Shown: positions 10,542-19,834, counted from the first letter of the stretch. The stretch is 64,000 nucleotides of DNA from Clostridium saccharobutylicum DSM 13864 (GCF_000473995.1 NC_022571.1:1886501-1950500); one strand, 5' to 3'. The notes: a model not told the origin generated them from the sequence alone. A program made the numbers and translations.

Positions 10542-10582
10542 ATTAGGCACATGGACTTGTTATTTCTTTGAGTGTGCCTTAT
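10542..10582. repeat. Short (internally deleted) copy of palindromic MITE-like repeat
   Basis: Begins ATTAGGCACA and ends TGTGCCTTAT (9 of 10 inverted matches). Its right 31 bases (from TGGACTTGTTATTTCTTTGA) match the right arm of the 166-bp copy at 21749-21914, while the left arm and core are missing. It sits upstream of the AraC start in the divergent AraC/ECF intergenic region. Confidence 0.75.
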
Positions 10583-10591
10583 CAGTTGATC

Positions 10592-10606
10592 TTATTATAA
10601 TTATCA
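10592..10606. promoter_or_regulatory. Candidate Fur box in AraC/ECF divergent region
   Basis: TTATTATAATTATCA read on the minus strand matches the 7-1-7 consensus TGATAATnATTATCA at 12 of 14 specified positions. It lies in the 369-bp region (10513-10881) between the AraC gene and the importer operon. Motif inference only. Confidence 0.45.
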
Positions 10607-10699
10607 CTTCAGATACAGTCAATAAAAATACTTGATGCTATTTGGAGTTAAAAAGATGATTGATTATAGAAGATATATCCATAGTGTGATATAGTTAAT

Positions 10700-10729
10700 G
10701 ATAGTAAAAATCAATTGATTTTAATTATC
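10700..10729. promoter_or_regulatory. 30-bp dyad, possible operator
   Basis: The core AAAATCAATTGATTTT (10707-10722) is a perfect 16-bp palindrome. The dyad extends symmetrically to GATA (10700-10703) and TATC (10726-10729) with two mismatched pairs. It has no T-tract and lies between divergent genes, so an operator is likelier than a terminator. Confidence 0.4.
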
Positions 10730-10818
10730 GAGTATAGAGGCGTTAGTGTGAAAGATTATTTTTAATTATTTATAACACAACAAAAGCCCTAAATAGGGGG
10801 GAATTTAAAAAATAAACT

Positions 10819-10865
10819 GGCTAAAAATCGGCACTCTTTCATTAATATTTGTAGTGCTGATAGCC
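10819..10865 (+). promoter_or_regulatory. Leader hairpin immediately before ECF operon RBS
   Basis: GGCTA pairs with TAGCC and CGGCACT with AGTGCTG (one G-U) around a 17-nt loop. The stem ends 5 nt before GGAGGAG (10871-10877), the ribosome binding site of the S-component gene, so it could influence initiation. There is no U-tract. No known riboswitch class was recognised. Confidence 0.4.
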
Positions 10866-10881
10866 AAAATGGAGGAGTATT

Positions 10882-11466
10882 ATGGAAAATAAATTACAAG
10901 CAAAAGACTTAATCAATATTGGTTTATTTACGGCTCTTTATTTTATAATCGGTTGCGCTGTAGCTATTCCAATAGGCTTTGTACCAATCTTATTGCCTAT
11001 TCTTGGTGCACTTTGGACACTTATTACAGGAATACCATTTATGATATTCTCAACTAAAGTTAAAAAATTCGGAATGGTTACAATCATGGGAATTTTAAGT
11101 GGACTACTTATGGCGCTTACAGGAATGGGATTTTGGGGAATACCTATGGGTATTGTTTTTGGTTTTATAGGTGACTTGATTATGAAATCAGGAAATTATA
11201 GAAGCGTTAAGAAAAATATTTTAGGATATTCAGTTTTTAGCTTATGGATCATTGGAACATATATTCCAATGTATTTTATGGTTGATGCAGCATATGCTGA
11301 TTTTGCCAGCAGCTTTGGTGAAGAATATGCAACACGTGTAATGCAGGTTATGCCAATGTGGAGTATTGCTTTAGTTATACTAGGATGTTTTATATGTGCA
11401 TTACTTGGAGGGCTAATAGGAAAGAGAATCCTTAGAAAGCACTTTGAAAAAGCAGGTATTATATAA
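10882..11466 (+). CDS. ECF transporter S component, MptD/Trep_Strep family
   Basis: 194 residues, very hydrophobic, with about five or six membrane helices (for example 14-45, 60-95, 110-130, 148-180). It has the N-terminal KDLINIGLFTALYF and small-residue-rich GMGFWGIPMG characteristic of the MptD/Trep_Strep S-component family, whose substrates are unassigned. S components bind the small-molecule ligand and dock on EcfT. It is the first gene of a five-gene operon (S, T, A, ABC, ABC) and its stop abuts the EcfT start. Since the operon faces a thiazoline metallophore cluster, a metal chelate or a precursor is the likely cargo; this is inference. Confidence 0.88.
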   Translation: MENKLQAKDLINIGLFTALYFIIGCAVAIPIGFVPILLPILGALWTLITGIPFMIFSTKVKKFGMVTIMGILSGLLMALTGMGFWGIPMGIVFGFIGDLIMKSGNYRSVKKNILGYSVFSLWIIGTYIPMYFMVDAAYADFASSFGEEYATRVMQVMPMWSIALVILGCFICALLGGLIGKRILRKHFEKAGII

Positions 11467-12192
11467 ATGGAATCTTCAGTTTATAGTGCAGAAAGAATAA
11501 AAGCAGGGATAGTGCTTGATCCTAGAACTAAGCTGTTAATGATGATAACAATAACCACTTTATTATTAAGCACTGGTAATAAAGGAGTTATGAATATAAT
11601 AAAACCTGTTTTAAGTCTAATACCATTTTTACTTTTACTTACTGAAAAGCAATTTAAAACAGCAGGTAAATATTTTATCTTATATGGAGTGTGCTTTATG
11701 GTTGAACGCATAGCACTTTCCTCAATAGGAGGAATTATCTCTTTTATATTACTTGGTGTATGCTCTATCATGACAAGATTTGCACCAGGTATTATGATGG
11801 GCACATTTTTATTAAAATCAACATCAGTAAGTGAATTCATTGCAGCTATGGAGAAAATTCATATGCCAGAGAAAATTGTTATTCCGTTATCAGTTATATT
11901 TCGATTTTTTCCTACTATAAAACAGGAATATCAGGCTATTAATGATGCAATGAAGATGAGAGGAATAAGGTTTGGAGATAAAAATCCATTATTAATTATA
12001 GAGTATAGGTTAATTCCGCTTATATTTTCAGTGATTAAGATAGGAGATGAATTATCAGCAGCTGCAATAACAAGGGGATTGGGAGCACCAGTAAAAAGAA
12101 CTAATGTATGTAAAATAGGATTTCATATACAGGATATTCTTATGATGATGATTTGCATAAGCTGTTTTATTATATTTTTTATGCAGAATTAG
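11467..12192 (+). CDS. ECF transporter transmembrane coupling subunit EcfT
   Basis: 241 residues with the CbiQ/EcfT pattern: LDPRTKLLMMI near 17, several membrane helices, and the cytoplasmic coupling motifs seen as A-M-K-M-R-G near 165 and A-A-I-T-R-G near 203 (family consensus A-x-x-x-R-G). These two short helices bind the ATPase. The ATG directly follows the S-component stop, indicating translational coupling. It bridges the S component and the fused ATPase encoded next. The last helix ends about five residues from the C-terminus. Confidence 0.92.
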   Translation: MESSVYSAERIKAGIVLDPRTKLLMMITITTLLLSTGNKGVMNIIKPVLSLIPFLLLLTEKQFKTAGKYFILYGVCFMVERIALSSIGGIISFILLGVCSIMTRFAPGIMMGTFLLKSTSVSEFIAAMEKIHMPEKIVIPLSVIFRFFPTIKQEYQAINDAMKMRGIRFGDKNPLLIIEYRLIPLIFSVIKIGDELSAAAITRGLGAPVKRTNVCKIGFHIQDILMMMICISCFIIFFMQN

Positions 12193-12290
12193 ATAAGGTT
12201 CAATCAAATAAATGGCAGGTCCATTTGCCAGCCTATTTTTCATGAGCCTAAAGAACTATCAAATAAATAAATTCTTAGGAGGTAATAGGT

Positions 12291-13757
12291 TTGATAAATC
12301 TAGAAAATGTTTCTTTTACATACGCAGGAGAAAATAGAGGTGGAGTTAATAACATCAACCTTAGTATTCCAAAAGGAGAATTTATTGTTTTATGCGGCGA
12401 AAGTGGATGTGGGAAAACTACAATTACAAGACTTATAAATGGACTTATTCCACATTTTTACGAAGGAAAACTTAGTGGTGAAGTATCTATTAATGGACAG
12501 TTAATTGCTAGGAAGCCTTTATATGAGACAGCAAAAATGGTTGGAAGTGTGTTTCAAAATCCCAGATCACAATTTTTTAATGTAGATACGACAAGTGAAA
12601 TTGCATTTGGCTGTGAAAATTTTGGTATGCCAAGGCAGGAAATTAAAAAACGAATTGAACGAACCGTAAATAATTTTAATATGAAAAATTTATTAGATAG
12701 GAATATTTTTCATCTTTCAGGTGGAGAAAAACAGAAAATAGCATGTGCATCTGTATATGCTATGGAACCAGAAATTTTTGTTATGGATGAGCCATCATCT
12801 AATTTGGATTTGTCATCAATTATGGAATTACGTAAGATTCTTTCTTTGTGGAAGAGACAAGGGAAGACAATAGTTATATCAGAACATAGATTATTTTATC
12901 TAAGAGGTCTGGCAGATCGTTTTATATATGTACGTGATGGAATAATTGAACATGAATATAGCAGTAAAGGCTTTGAAAATCTAGATAGAGAAGAACGAAT
13001 GGCTATGGGATTAAGAATTTATTCCTTAGATGAAATTAATCTTGAAAGAAAAATATATCCACCAACAAAAATGCTGAAATTAAGGGATTTTTATTTTTCT
13101 CATAAAAATCAACCAGAAACATTACATATTGAAGAACGTGATATACCGGCTGAAAGAGTTACAGCTATTATTGGCAATAATGGAGCAGGTAAATCTACCT
13201 TTGCAAGATGTTTTTGTGGTTTGGAAAAAAATTGTGGAAGGATTATATATAATGGACGATCGATGAAACCTAAAGAGAGACTAAATACATGTTATATGGT
13301 TATGCAGGAAGTAAATCATCAATTATTTACTGAAAGTATTTCGGATGAGATAAAGATAAGCATGGAGCATGATGATGAAAATTTACAAAAAGAAATTTTA
13401 GAAAGGCTAGATCTTATTTCATATAGAGATAGTCATCCTATGTCACTTTCAGGAGGACAAAAACAAAGAGTTGCCATTGCATCTGCAGTGGCATCTAAGA
13501 GATCAATTTTAGTTTTTGATGAACCTACTAGTGGATTGGATTTTAAACATATGAAAGAAGTAGCTTCTTTATTAAAAGAACTTAAGGAAAAAGGTGAAAC
13601 AGTATATGTAATTACACATGATTTAGAATTAATTGCAGATTGCTGTACAGATGTTATACATTTGGAAAATGGAAGGATTGTTGACCAATATCCAATTGAT
13701 AAAGATGGATTATTAAAAATTGAAAAATATTTTATAAAGGAGGAATCTTTAATATGA
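12291..13757 (+). CDS. ECF transporter ATPase, two fused ATP-binding domains (EcfA1-EcfA2 type)
   Basis: 488 residues containing two complete ABC ATPase units. Unit 1 has GESGCGKTT (about 38), FQNPRSQFF Q-loop, LSGGEKQK (about 143) and VMDEPSSNLD. Unit 2 has GNNGAGKST (about 293), LSGGQKQRVA and VFDEPTSGLD. The start is TTG at 12291, supported by AGGAGG 8 nt upstream and because translation then begins MINLENVSFTY. A 98-bp spacer separates it from EcfT. The last codons overlap the next gene by ATGA. It powers import through the S/T pair. Confidence 0.93.
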   Translation: MINLENVSFTYAGENRGGVNNINLSIPKGEFIVLCGESGCGKTTITRLINGLIPHFYEGKLSGEVSINGQLIARKPLYETAKMVGSVFQNPRSQFFNVDTTSEIAFGCENFGMPRQEIKKRIERTVNNFNMKNLLDRNIFHLSGGEKQKIACASVYAMEPEIFVMDEPSSNLDLSSIMELRKILSLWKRQGKTIVISEHRLFYLRGLADRFIYVRDGIIEHEYSSKGFENLDREERMAMGLRIYSLDEINLERKIYPPTKMLKLRDFYFSHKNQPETLHIEERDIPAERVTAIIGNNGAGKSTFARCFCGLEKNCGRIIYNGRSMKPKERLNTCYMVMQEVNHQLFTESISDEIKISMEHDDENLQKEILERLDLISYRDSHPMSLSGGQKQRVAIASAVASKRSILVFDEPTSGLDFKHMKEVASLLKELKEKGETVYVITHDLELIADCCTDVIHLENGRIVDQYPIDKDGLLKIEKYFIKEESLI

Positions 13758-15499
13758 ATGAAGAGAAGAAAGATTCGGCAATAAAAATTTTATGGGGATG
13801 GGCAAAGCCCTATCATGGGAAATTTATAGCTAGTATTATTTTAGCTATTCTAGGTGTTGTATGCCATATGATTCCTTATTTTTGCGCTGTTGATATCGCT
13901 ACTAAAATAATAAGTAAGGAAAAAACACTATCTTCTTACTTAACAGTCTGCATAGTGGTATTTTTGAGCTATTTAGGAAAGGTTGCTTTTGATAATATTT
14001 CAACAGCCATTTCTCATACTGCAACATATTACACATTAAGAGATTTAAGAGAAAATAGTATACGAAAATTAGCAAAAGTTCCTATGGGAACAATTATAAA
14101 TACTCCATCAGGACAATATAAAAACACAATTGTAGATAGAGTAGAAGGAATGGAACCAACATTTGCTCATGTGATTCCACAGATGACAGCTAATATACTA
14201 GTACCTATATTTATTATTGTATATCTAATTATATTAGACTGGCGCATGGCACTTTTATCTATTGTTACACTTATAATTGGACTTGTAGTAATGTCATTAG
14301 GAATGAGAAGTTATCCAGTAAAATGGGAAGGAGCTGTACAGGCTGGTAAGAATATGACTGATGCTATAGTTGAATATATCGGAGGAATAGAAGTAGTTAA
14401 AGCCTTCAGTCAATCAGCTGGATCATATAAAAAATATTCTAATGCAGTAAAGTATAATGGTAACTATTATGTAGATTGGATGCGTGATAATCAAAAGACT
14501 ATGAGTGCATACAATGGAATTTTACCATCTGTTCTTATCTGTATTTTACCTTTTGGATTTTTATTTTGGATGTTTGGAAGTTTAGATATGACTACATTTA
14601 TTGCAATTATAATTTTCTCATTAGGTTTAATAAGCCCTATTATGTCTGCTTTTACTTTCACAGATGATCTTGCAATATTACAAACTAATGTTGAAGAAAT
14701 AAATGATCTTTTAAATTCAAAAGAATTAAATCATAAAGAAGAATATGTGAAATTTGAGGATGATTATATTAAGTTACAGGATGTTTCATTTTCATATGAA
14801 GAAGATAAAGAAATTCTTCATGAAATTAATCTTAAGATTAAACCAGAAACCATGACTGCTTTTGTAGGGCCATCTGGCTCAGGTAAATCAACTATTGCAA
14901 AATTAATTGCTGGGTACTTTGATGTTACTTCTGGAAATATAAGTTTAGGTGGACATAAACTAAAAGATATTCCGCTTTCTCAGTTATCAGATAAGATTTC
15001 TTATGTTTCACAAGATAACTATTTATTTAATAGAAGTATTCGTGAAAATATAAGAATGGGAAATCCAGCAGCAACTGATGAAGAAGTAGAAATTGCTGCT
15101 AAAAATAGTGGATGCGATTCTTTTATAAGAAATTTGGATAATGGATATGATACAGTTGTTGGAAGTGGCGGTTCTCATTTATCAGGTGGTGAGCGTCAAA
15201 GAATTGCAATAGCTCGTGCAATGTTAAAAAATGCACCTATTGTTATTTTGGATGAAGCAACTGCTTATATTGATGCAGAAAATGAAGTGTTAGTTCAAAA
15301 AGCAATTTCAGCTCTTACTGCAAGTAAAACATTAATAGTAATAGCTCATCGCCTTTCTACCATTGTAGGCGCAGATAAGATTGTTGTTATAAATAGAGGA
15401 ACTATTGAAGCAGAAGGAACACATAAAGAACTTCTTGCTAATTGTAGTCTTTACAAGAATATGTGGGAAAAACATATTGGCGTAAAAGATCAAGAATAG
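13754..15499 (+). CDS. ABC transporter, fused permease-ATPase (YbtP/IrtA-like half)
   Basis: 581 residues: an exporter-fold (type IV) six-helix membrane domain (about 1-310) and an ATPase domain with GPSGSGKST (about 375), LSGGERQRIA and VILDEATAYID. Proteins of this architecture placed next to yersiniabactin-like genes (YbtP, YbtQ, IrtAB) import metal-siderophores despite the exporter fold. The start overlaps EcfA by ATGA. It forms a heterodimer candidate with the following gene, 12 bp downstream. Export is a possible alternative; sequence alone does not decide direction. Confidence 0.92.
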   Translation: MNEEKKDSAIKILWGWAKPYHGKFIASIILAILGVVCHMIPYFCAVDIATKIISKEKTLSSYLTVCIVVFLSYLGKVAFDNISTAISHTATYYTLRDLRENSIRKLAKVPMGTIINTPSGQYKNTIVDRVEGMEPTFAHVIPQMTANILVPIFIIVYLIILDWRMALLSIVTLIIGLVVMSLGMRSYPVKWEGAVQAGKNMTDAIVEYIGGIEVVKAFSQSAGSYKKYSNAVKYNGNYYVDWMRDNQKTMSAYNGILPSVLICILPFGFLFWMFGSLDMTTFIAIIIFSLGLISPIMSAFTFTDDLAILQTNVEEINDLLNSKELNHKEEYVKFEDDYIKLQDVSFSYEEDKEILHEINLKIKPETMTAFVGPSGSGKSTIAKLIAGYFDVTSGNISLGGHKLKDIPLSQLSDKISYVSQDNYLFNRSIRENIRMGNPAATDEEVEIAAKNSGCDSFIRNLDNGYDTVVGSGGSHLSGGERQRIAIARAMLKNAPIVILDEATAYIDAENEVLVQKAISALTASKTLIVIAHRLSTIVGADKIVVINRGTIEAEGTHKELLANCSLYKNMWEKHIGVKDQE

Positions 15500-15511
15500 G
15501 GGGGAATAGAT

Positions 15512-17260
15512 ATGTACGGAACATTAAAGAAAATATTTCAATTTGCAGGTGACAGGAAAAGACTTCTTAAAAAATCATTATTATTTTCTTTTTTATGTGG
15601 AATATTTGCATCATTGCAGTTTGCAGCATTATATTTAGTTTTTGATGCACTTTTAGCAGATAATAAAGACAGCAGAATAATATGGATGTCATTTGGAATA
15701 ATGCTGGTATCTGTAATTGGAAGAATAGTTACAACTTACTTTTCTACAATGGATCAGACTGAGACTGGATATTGTATGGTGGCAGATAAGCGTATTCATA
15801 TTGGTGATAGATTACGTTATATTCCAATGGGATACTTCAATAGAAACAGTATAGGAAACATTACTGCTATTGTTACAACAACTTTAGGAGATGTTGAAAA
15901 TACAGCGGCTAGGGTTCTGGTATCAGTAATGGGAGGAGTTTTAAATTCTATAGCATTAACATTAGCAATTTTCTATTTTAATTTTAATATTGGCATTCTT
16001 GCTTTTATAGGTATTTTGTGTTATTTGTTAGTTACTGAGCTTTCACAAAGAAAATCATCAAAGTTAAGTGCTAAACGTCAAAATGGTCAGGAAGAGCTTG
16101 TGGAATCAGTATTGGAATATATACAAGGCATGAATGTTGTTAAAGCATTTGGCATGGAGAATGAAAGTTCACAGTCAATACTTAGTACGATCAAGAAGAG
16201 CTGCAAAAATAACATTAAGTTAACATGTTCAAGTGTACCATATGATGCACTCAAAGAATTTGTACTTCGTATATTCAGCACTGCATTATTAGTATATTCT
16301 ATTTATCTTTATATAAATGGAACTCTTTCTATTGGATATAGTTTAATATTTATAATTGCTTCTTTTATGATATTCAGCGATTTAGAGAATGCAGGTAATA
16401 TGGCATCTTTATTACAGATGCTTGGTGCATCAATGGATACATCTAATACTATTGATGATACTCCAATTATGGATACTGATGGAAAAGATATTAAGATAGA
16501 ATCTGCCGATATTGTATTTGACAATGTAGATTTTTCTTATGCAGATCGTAAGATATTAGATAAAGTAAATATTTCAATTCCAGCAAAGACTACTACTGCC
16601 ATAATAGGACCATCTGGAAGTGGAAAAAGTACAATGTGTAATCTGCTTGCTAGATTCTGGGATATTCAAGGTGGAAAGATCACTGTGGGAGGATATGATA
16701 TACGTGATTTTAAGCTGGATAGTTTAATGAAAAATATAAGTATAGTATTCCAAAATGTTTATTTATTTGCGGATTCTATTGAAAATAATATTAAGTTTGG
16801 AAAACCAAATGCTAGTCATCAAGATGTGGTTGAAGCTGCTAAAAAAGCATGCTGCCATGATTTTATTATGAAACTTCCTAATGGATATAATACTGTTATA
16901 GGTGAAGGTGGAGGAACTTTATCAGGTGGAGAAAAACAGAGAATTTCTATTGCACGTGCTATACTAAAAGATGCTCCTGTTATAATTCTTGATGAGGCTA
17001 CATCGAGTGTTGATCCAGAAAATGAAGAAGAATTACAAAATGCAATCGAAGCACTTACCTATAATAAGACTATTATCATGATTGCACATCGTCTAAAGAC
17101 TGTACGTAATGCTGATCAGATACTTGTATTAAAGAATAGCCATATTATACAAAGAGGAACACATGATGAGCTTATTAAGGAGAAAGGTCTATATGCAGAC
17201 TTTATCAGTGCAAGAAAAGAAGCAGTTGGATGGCAGCTTTCTGGAACTGAAGCTGTTTAA
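15512..17260 (+). CDS. ABC transporter, fused permease-ATPase (YbtQ/IrtB-like half)
   Basis: 582 residues, the same architecture as its neighbour: six membrane helices (to about 300), Walker A GPSGSGKST near 367, signature LSGGEKQRIS, Walker B VIILDEATSSVD and the switch histidine in IAHRLKTV. GGGGGGAA precedes the ATG. It is the last gene of the ECF/ABC operon. Only an unconvincing small hairpin (17279-17295, no U-tract) follows. The pair resembles the second pair at 26301-29805, so the island holds two such heterodimers. Confidence 0.92.
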   Translation: MYGTLKKIFQFAGDRKRLLKKSLLFSFLCGIFASLQFAALYLVFDALLADNKDSRIIWMSFGIMLVSVIGRIVTTYFSTMDQTETGYCMVADKRIHIGDRLRYIPMGYFNRNSIGNITAIVTTTLGDVENTAARVLVSVMGGVLNSIALTLAIFYFNFNIGILAFIGILCYLLVTELSQRKSSKLSAKRQNGQEELVESVLEYIQGMNVVKAFGMENESSQSILSTIKKSCKNNIKLTCSSVPYDALKEFVLRIFSTALLVYSIYLYINGTLSIGYSLIFIIASFMIFSDLENAGNMASLLQMLGASMDTSNTIDDTPIMDTDGKDIKIESADIVFDNVDFSYADRKILDKVNISIPAKTTTAIIGPSGSGKSTMCNLLARFWDIQGGKITVGGYDIRDFKLDSLMKNISIVFQNVYLFADSIENNIKFGKPNASHQDVVEAAKKACCHDFIMKLPNGYNTVIGEGGGTLSGGEKQRISIARAILKDAPVIILDEATSSVDPENEEELQNAIEALTYNKTIIMIAHRLKTVRNADQILVLKNSHIIQRGTHDELIKEKGLYADFISARKEAVGWQLSGTEAV

Positions 17261-17474
17261 TTGTGTAACAAAGTAAACCACTTGCTAAGCAAGTGAAGGA
17301 AAATTTCTTTGGACAGTCATAATAGTAAAGATGGAATTTACGAAAAGAATATGTTAGCGATACAATCAATATGATGAGTAAATTACTTTTCAAGTTAAAT
17401 AAGCTCCAATTTTAGAGTGAAAAATGAATAAATGGAGTAGAAACATAAATACAAGTAGGATATAATTTAATTGG

Positions 17475-17490
17475 GTTAGTTATCACTAAT
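17475..17490. promoter_or_regulatory. GTTAG-N6-CTAAT dyad, candidate DtxR-type site
   Basis: GTTAGTTATCACTAAT is one base from the GTTAG-N6-CTAAC arrangement repeated at 21115, 21254 and 26215. DtxR/IdeR operators share GTTAG and CTAAC half-sites, though with a shorter centre. It is the weakest of the four. Confidence 0.45.
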
Positions 17491-17530
17491 TTGTAAGTTG
17501 TATCTTACTTTTTTATTTTTAGCATACAAT

Positions 17531-17550
17531 TGATAATGAAATTCATTGAT
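17531..17550. promoter_or_regulatory. Candidate Fur box upstream of fur-like gene
   Basis: GATAATGAAATTCATTGAT (17532-17550) resembles the 19-bp Fur consensus GATAATGATAATCATTATC over its first 15 positions. Position about 100 bp before the Fur-family start suggests autoregulation. Confidence 0.5.
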
Positions 17551-17573
17551 AAATAAAAAGGAGATGATATTGT

Positions 17574-17615
17574 ATGGCTGTAAAGGATACAATAAAGATG
17601 TATTCTTTCCTATAG
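17574..17615 (+). CDS. 13-codon leader ORF upstream of fur-like gene
   Basis: ATG with AAGGAGATG about 8 nt upstream encodes MAVKDTIKMYSFL and stops. The RBS is better than that of the following gene. It may be a leader peptide coupling translation or the truncated start of a lost gene. Nothing in it is recognisable. Confidence 0.35.
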   Translation: MAVKDTIKMYSFL

Positions 17616-17651
17616 TGTAGGAAACTAAATTAACAACAAGAAAGGAATTTT

Positions 17652-18179
17652 ATGAGTAGATTAATACCAGTTGGAAATAATAAAAAAGAGAGAAATATTA
17701 CACCTGTCAAAAGAAATGATTCAATAGATAAAGATTTAAGTTATTACGAAAAACTATTTAAGAAAAATGGATATAAGTTCACTATGCAAAAGCAAATGAT
17801 TCTTTTAGAAATAATAAATTCTAATATACATTTATCTGTAAAAGAAATTTATGAAAGAGTTAAGAAAAATAATGTTGGATTTGCAACTGTATATAGAAGT
17901 TTAAAACTTTTTAATGAACTAGATATAACAAAAGAAATTAGCATAAATAATATTAGTTATTATGAAATGAAAATTTTTAGTTCTAAGTCTCTGCATATTC
18001 ATTTTAAATGCTCTAAATGTAATAATGTAATAGATATTGATGATAAAAATTTAAACTTAGAATACATTAAATTAAATAAAAAAGTTGAAAAAGAGAATAA
18101 TGTAGAAGTGAATGATATAGATATTATGTTTATTGGTTTGTGTAGTACATGTAAGATGGATAAGAAGTATCAAGAATAA
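17652..18179 (+). CDS. Fur-family metalloregulator
   Basis: 175 residues: a winged helix (about 30-100, with F-T-M-Q-K-Q-M-I-L and VGFATVYRSLKLFNEL) and a C-terminal dimerization domain with two CxxC pairs (CSKC near 120, CSTC near 166) for structural zinc and His residues (LHIHFKCSKC). A roughly 30-residue basic N-terminal extension precedes the usual start. Fur, Zur and PerR cannot be separated by eye; the genomic setting and nearby Fur-like boxes favour iron. AAAGGAA precedes the ATG. A 66-bp decayed copy of its 3' end lies at 20259-20324. Confidence 0.92.
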   Translation: MSRLIPVGNNKKERNITPVKRNDSIDKDLSYYEKLFKKNGYKFTMQKQMILLEIINSNIHLSVKEIYERVKKNNVGFATVYRSLKLFNELDITKEISINNISYYEMKIFSSKSLHIHFKCSKCNNVIDIDDKNLNLEYIKLNKKVEKENNVEVNDIDIMFIGLCSTCKMDKKYQE

Positions 18180-18382
18180 TAAAAATTTTTATTATTATAA
18201 AAGTAAAATATAATATGTTTTCTATTTTTTATAAAACCAAAGATATCTGATGCGAATCAAATCCATATAGAAATTTGTTACGATGAAATTAATCTTAAGA
18301 ATAATATAGTACATCATGAATGAAACATAAATGAAATTCATTGTCAATTATGTTTAATATAGTTTGGAAATTAATGATTAAT

Positions 18383-18436
18383 TTGACAGCATGATAAAAA
18401 TTATGGTAGCATATACGAAAGTGATAATCATTATCA
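18383..18436 (+). promoter_or_regulatory. Promoter with near-perfect Fur box upstream of chemoreceptor gene
   Basis: TTGACA at 18383-18388, 18-bp spacer, TAGCAT at 18407-18412. Just downstream, 18422-18436 reads TGATAATCATTATCA, an exact 7-1-7 Fur-family palindrome that would overlap the transcription start. Iron-bound Fur should therefore repress the receptor. Confidence 0.75.
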
Positions 18437-18466
18437 AATATATACAGTGAAGAGGAGATAAAAGTA

Positions 18467-19732
18467 ATGACTAATGAAGCGGATATGAGATTAAAGAATG
18501 ATAAAAAAGGAAATTTTATAAAAAATGAATTTATTATTTTAATTTTAACAATTAGTATATTTAGTATAATTAATTTTATATCTTTTTTTGAAGAGCTTAA
18601 AATTACCATAAATATAATTATTTTGTTAGCACTTTGTATCTTAATTGTCGGTGTTAAATTAAAAAGGGCAAAAGAACTAGAAAGATTAAAGAAAGCTATT
18701 ATAGAGGTGAAAAAAGGAAATTTTATAGAGATAGAAGAAAAATATTTAAAAGATAAAACAGAAGTTGGGGTAATAAGCAGGCTATTAAATTCTATTGTGA
18801 TTGAAATAAGTAAATGGATAAAAGAAATTAAGAGAGATTCAGAAGATATAGAAGCTCAAGCGGTAGGATTAACATATATTTCAGAAGATATGTTAGATCT
18901 AACTTCAGATATAGCTAAATCTACAGAAATTGTTTCAAATACTACTGGAATTCAAACTCAAAATATATCAGGCATAGTAGAAAAAGTATTTCAATTTGGT
19001 GATTATATTAACGAAGTAAGTGAAAGTATCATATGCATAGATACTTTAGCAAGCGAAATTGGCAAAAAGTCTGAAAATACAAATGTGGATTTAAAAGAAT
19101 TAGCAGGGGTTATTGTAAATCTTAATAATAATTTTAATGATTTTAGTCAATCTTTACATATGATGATGGAAGATATAAAAAGTGTAAATGAAATGACGCA
19201 TTTAATAAATAGCATTTCTGAAAGGACAAACCTTTTAGCTTTAAATGCTGCAATTGAGGCGGCAAATGCAGGGGAAGCAGGCAAGGGGTTTAGTGTAGTT
19301 GCAACTGAAATAAGAAAACTAGCTGAAATGAGTCAGAGTTCATCAAATAAAATATACAATATTGTTAATAATATTTCAAAAAATATTTCTACAATAGATG
19401 AAAAGACATTATTAATTGAAAGTAGTATAGTGGAACAAAATTATGCTGTTGATAATACTATAAATGTATTTAATGATATATCAAAAGCAATCGATATTAT
19501 AATACCAAAAGTACATGAAATAGTAGATGCGTTTAATAATGTAAATACTCAAAAAGAAAATATATTGATAGGTATTGAGGAAATATCATCAATGTCACAG
19601 GAAATAGGAGTAACTACAGAAGAGGTTTCCAATATAGCAAAAGAATTAAATTTAATGGGAGATGAAGTGACAGGAGCAGCAAGTAATCTAAATAAATCAG
19701 TAAATAATATGAAGAAATTAATTAAAGCTTAA
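18467..19732 (+). CDS. Methyl-accepting chemotaxis protein
   Basis: 421 residues. Two adjacent membrane helices lie at about 20-65 with only a few residues between them, so there is no extracellular sensor domain. A cytoplasmic linker and a signalling domain follow, with the conserved hairpin tip near 245-275 ([20 protein letters not shown]) that contacts CheA/CheW. It probably senses a cytoplasmic or membrane state. GAGGAG precedes the ATG. The Fur box in its promoter ties it to iron status. The stop codon coincides with the left edge of a decayed Nramp fragment, so the adjoining rearrangement joined exactly here. Confidence 0.92.
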   Translation: MTNEADMRLKNDKKGNFIKNEFIILILTISIFSIINFISFFEELKITINIIILLALCILIVGVKLKRAKELERLKKAIIEVKKGNFIEIEEKYLKDKTEVGVISRLLNSIVIEISKWIKEIKRDSEDIEAQAVGLTYISEDMLDLTSDIAKSTEIVSNTTGIQTQNISGIVEKVFQFGDYINEVSESIICIDTLASEIGKKSENTNVDLKELAGVIVNLNNNFNDFSQSLHMMMEDIKSVNEMTHLINSISERTNLLALNAAIEAANAGEAGKGFSVVATEIRKLAEMSQSSSNKIYNIVNNISKNISTIDEKTLLIESSIVEQNYAVDNTINVFNDISKAIDIIIPKVHEIVDAFNNVNTQKENILIGIEEISSMSQEIGVTTEEVSNIAKELNLMGDEVTGAASNLNKSVNNMKKLIKA

Positions 19733-19834
19733 AATTAGGAGCATTATTCATCTTAGCGTTTGTTTTATGTATTGTATTTACAAATTCTTATATAAAGCTT
19801 GAAAAAGTTATTATGGGATTTGTATCTTTAATTT
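19732..19834 (+). pseudogene. Fragment of Nramp transporter gene
   Basis: These 103 bases match 22301-22402 of the intact Nramp gene at about 90% identity by eye (shared run CAAATTCTTATATAAAGCTT and more). No start or remainder of the gene is present and the frame stops at once. It is a duplicate remnant. Confidence 0.85.

Larger units (their letters stand above)
17261..17651. other. Regulatory intergenic region before fur-like gene
   Basis: 391 bp without a normal-sized gene. It contains a GTTAG-N6-CTAAT dyad (17475-17490), a Fur-box-like dyad (17531-17550) and a 13-codon ORF with its own RBS (17574-17615), annotated separately. Confidence 0.6.

Noticed and set aside
10331-10546. Plus-strand 71-codon ORF over the AraC start
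   Set aside because: Antisense to the AraC coding region with no RBS or family match.
17205-17393. Minus-strand 62-codon ORF after the ABC operon
   Set aside because: Overlaps the end of the ABC gene and has no RBS; composition looks random.
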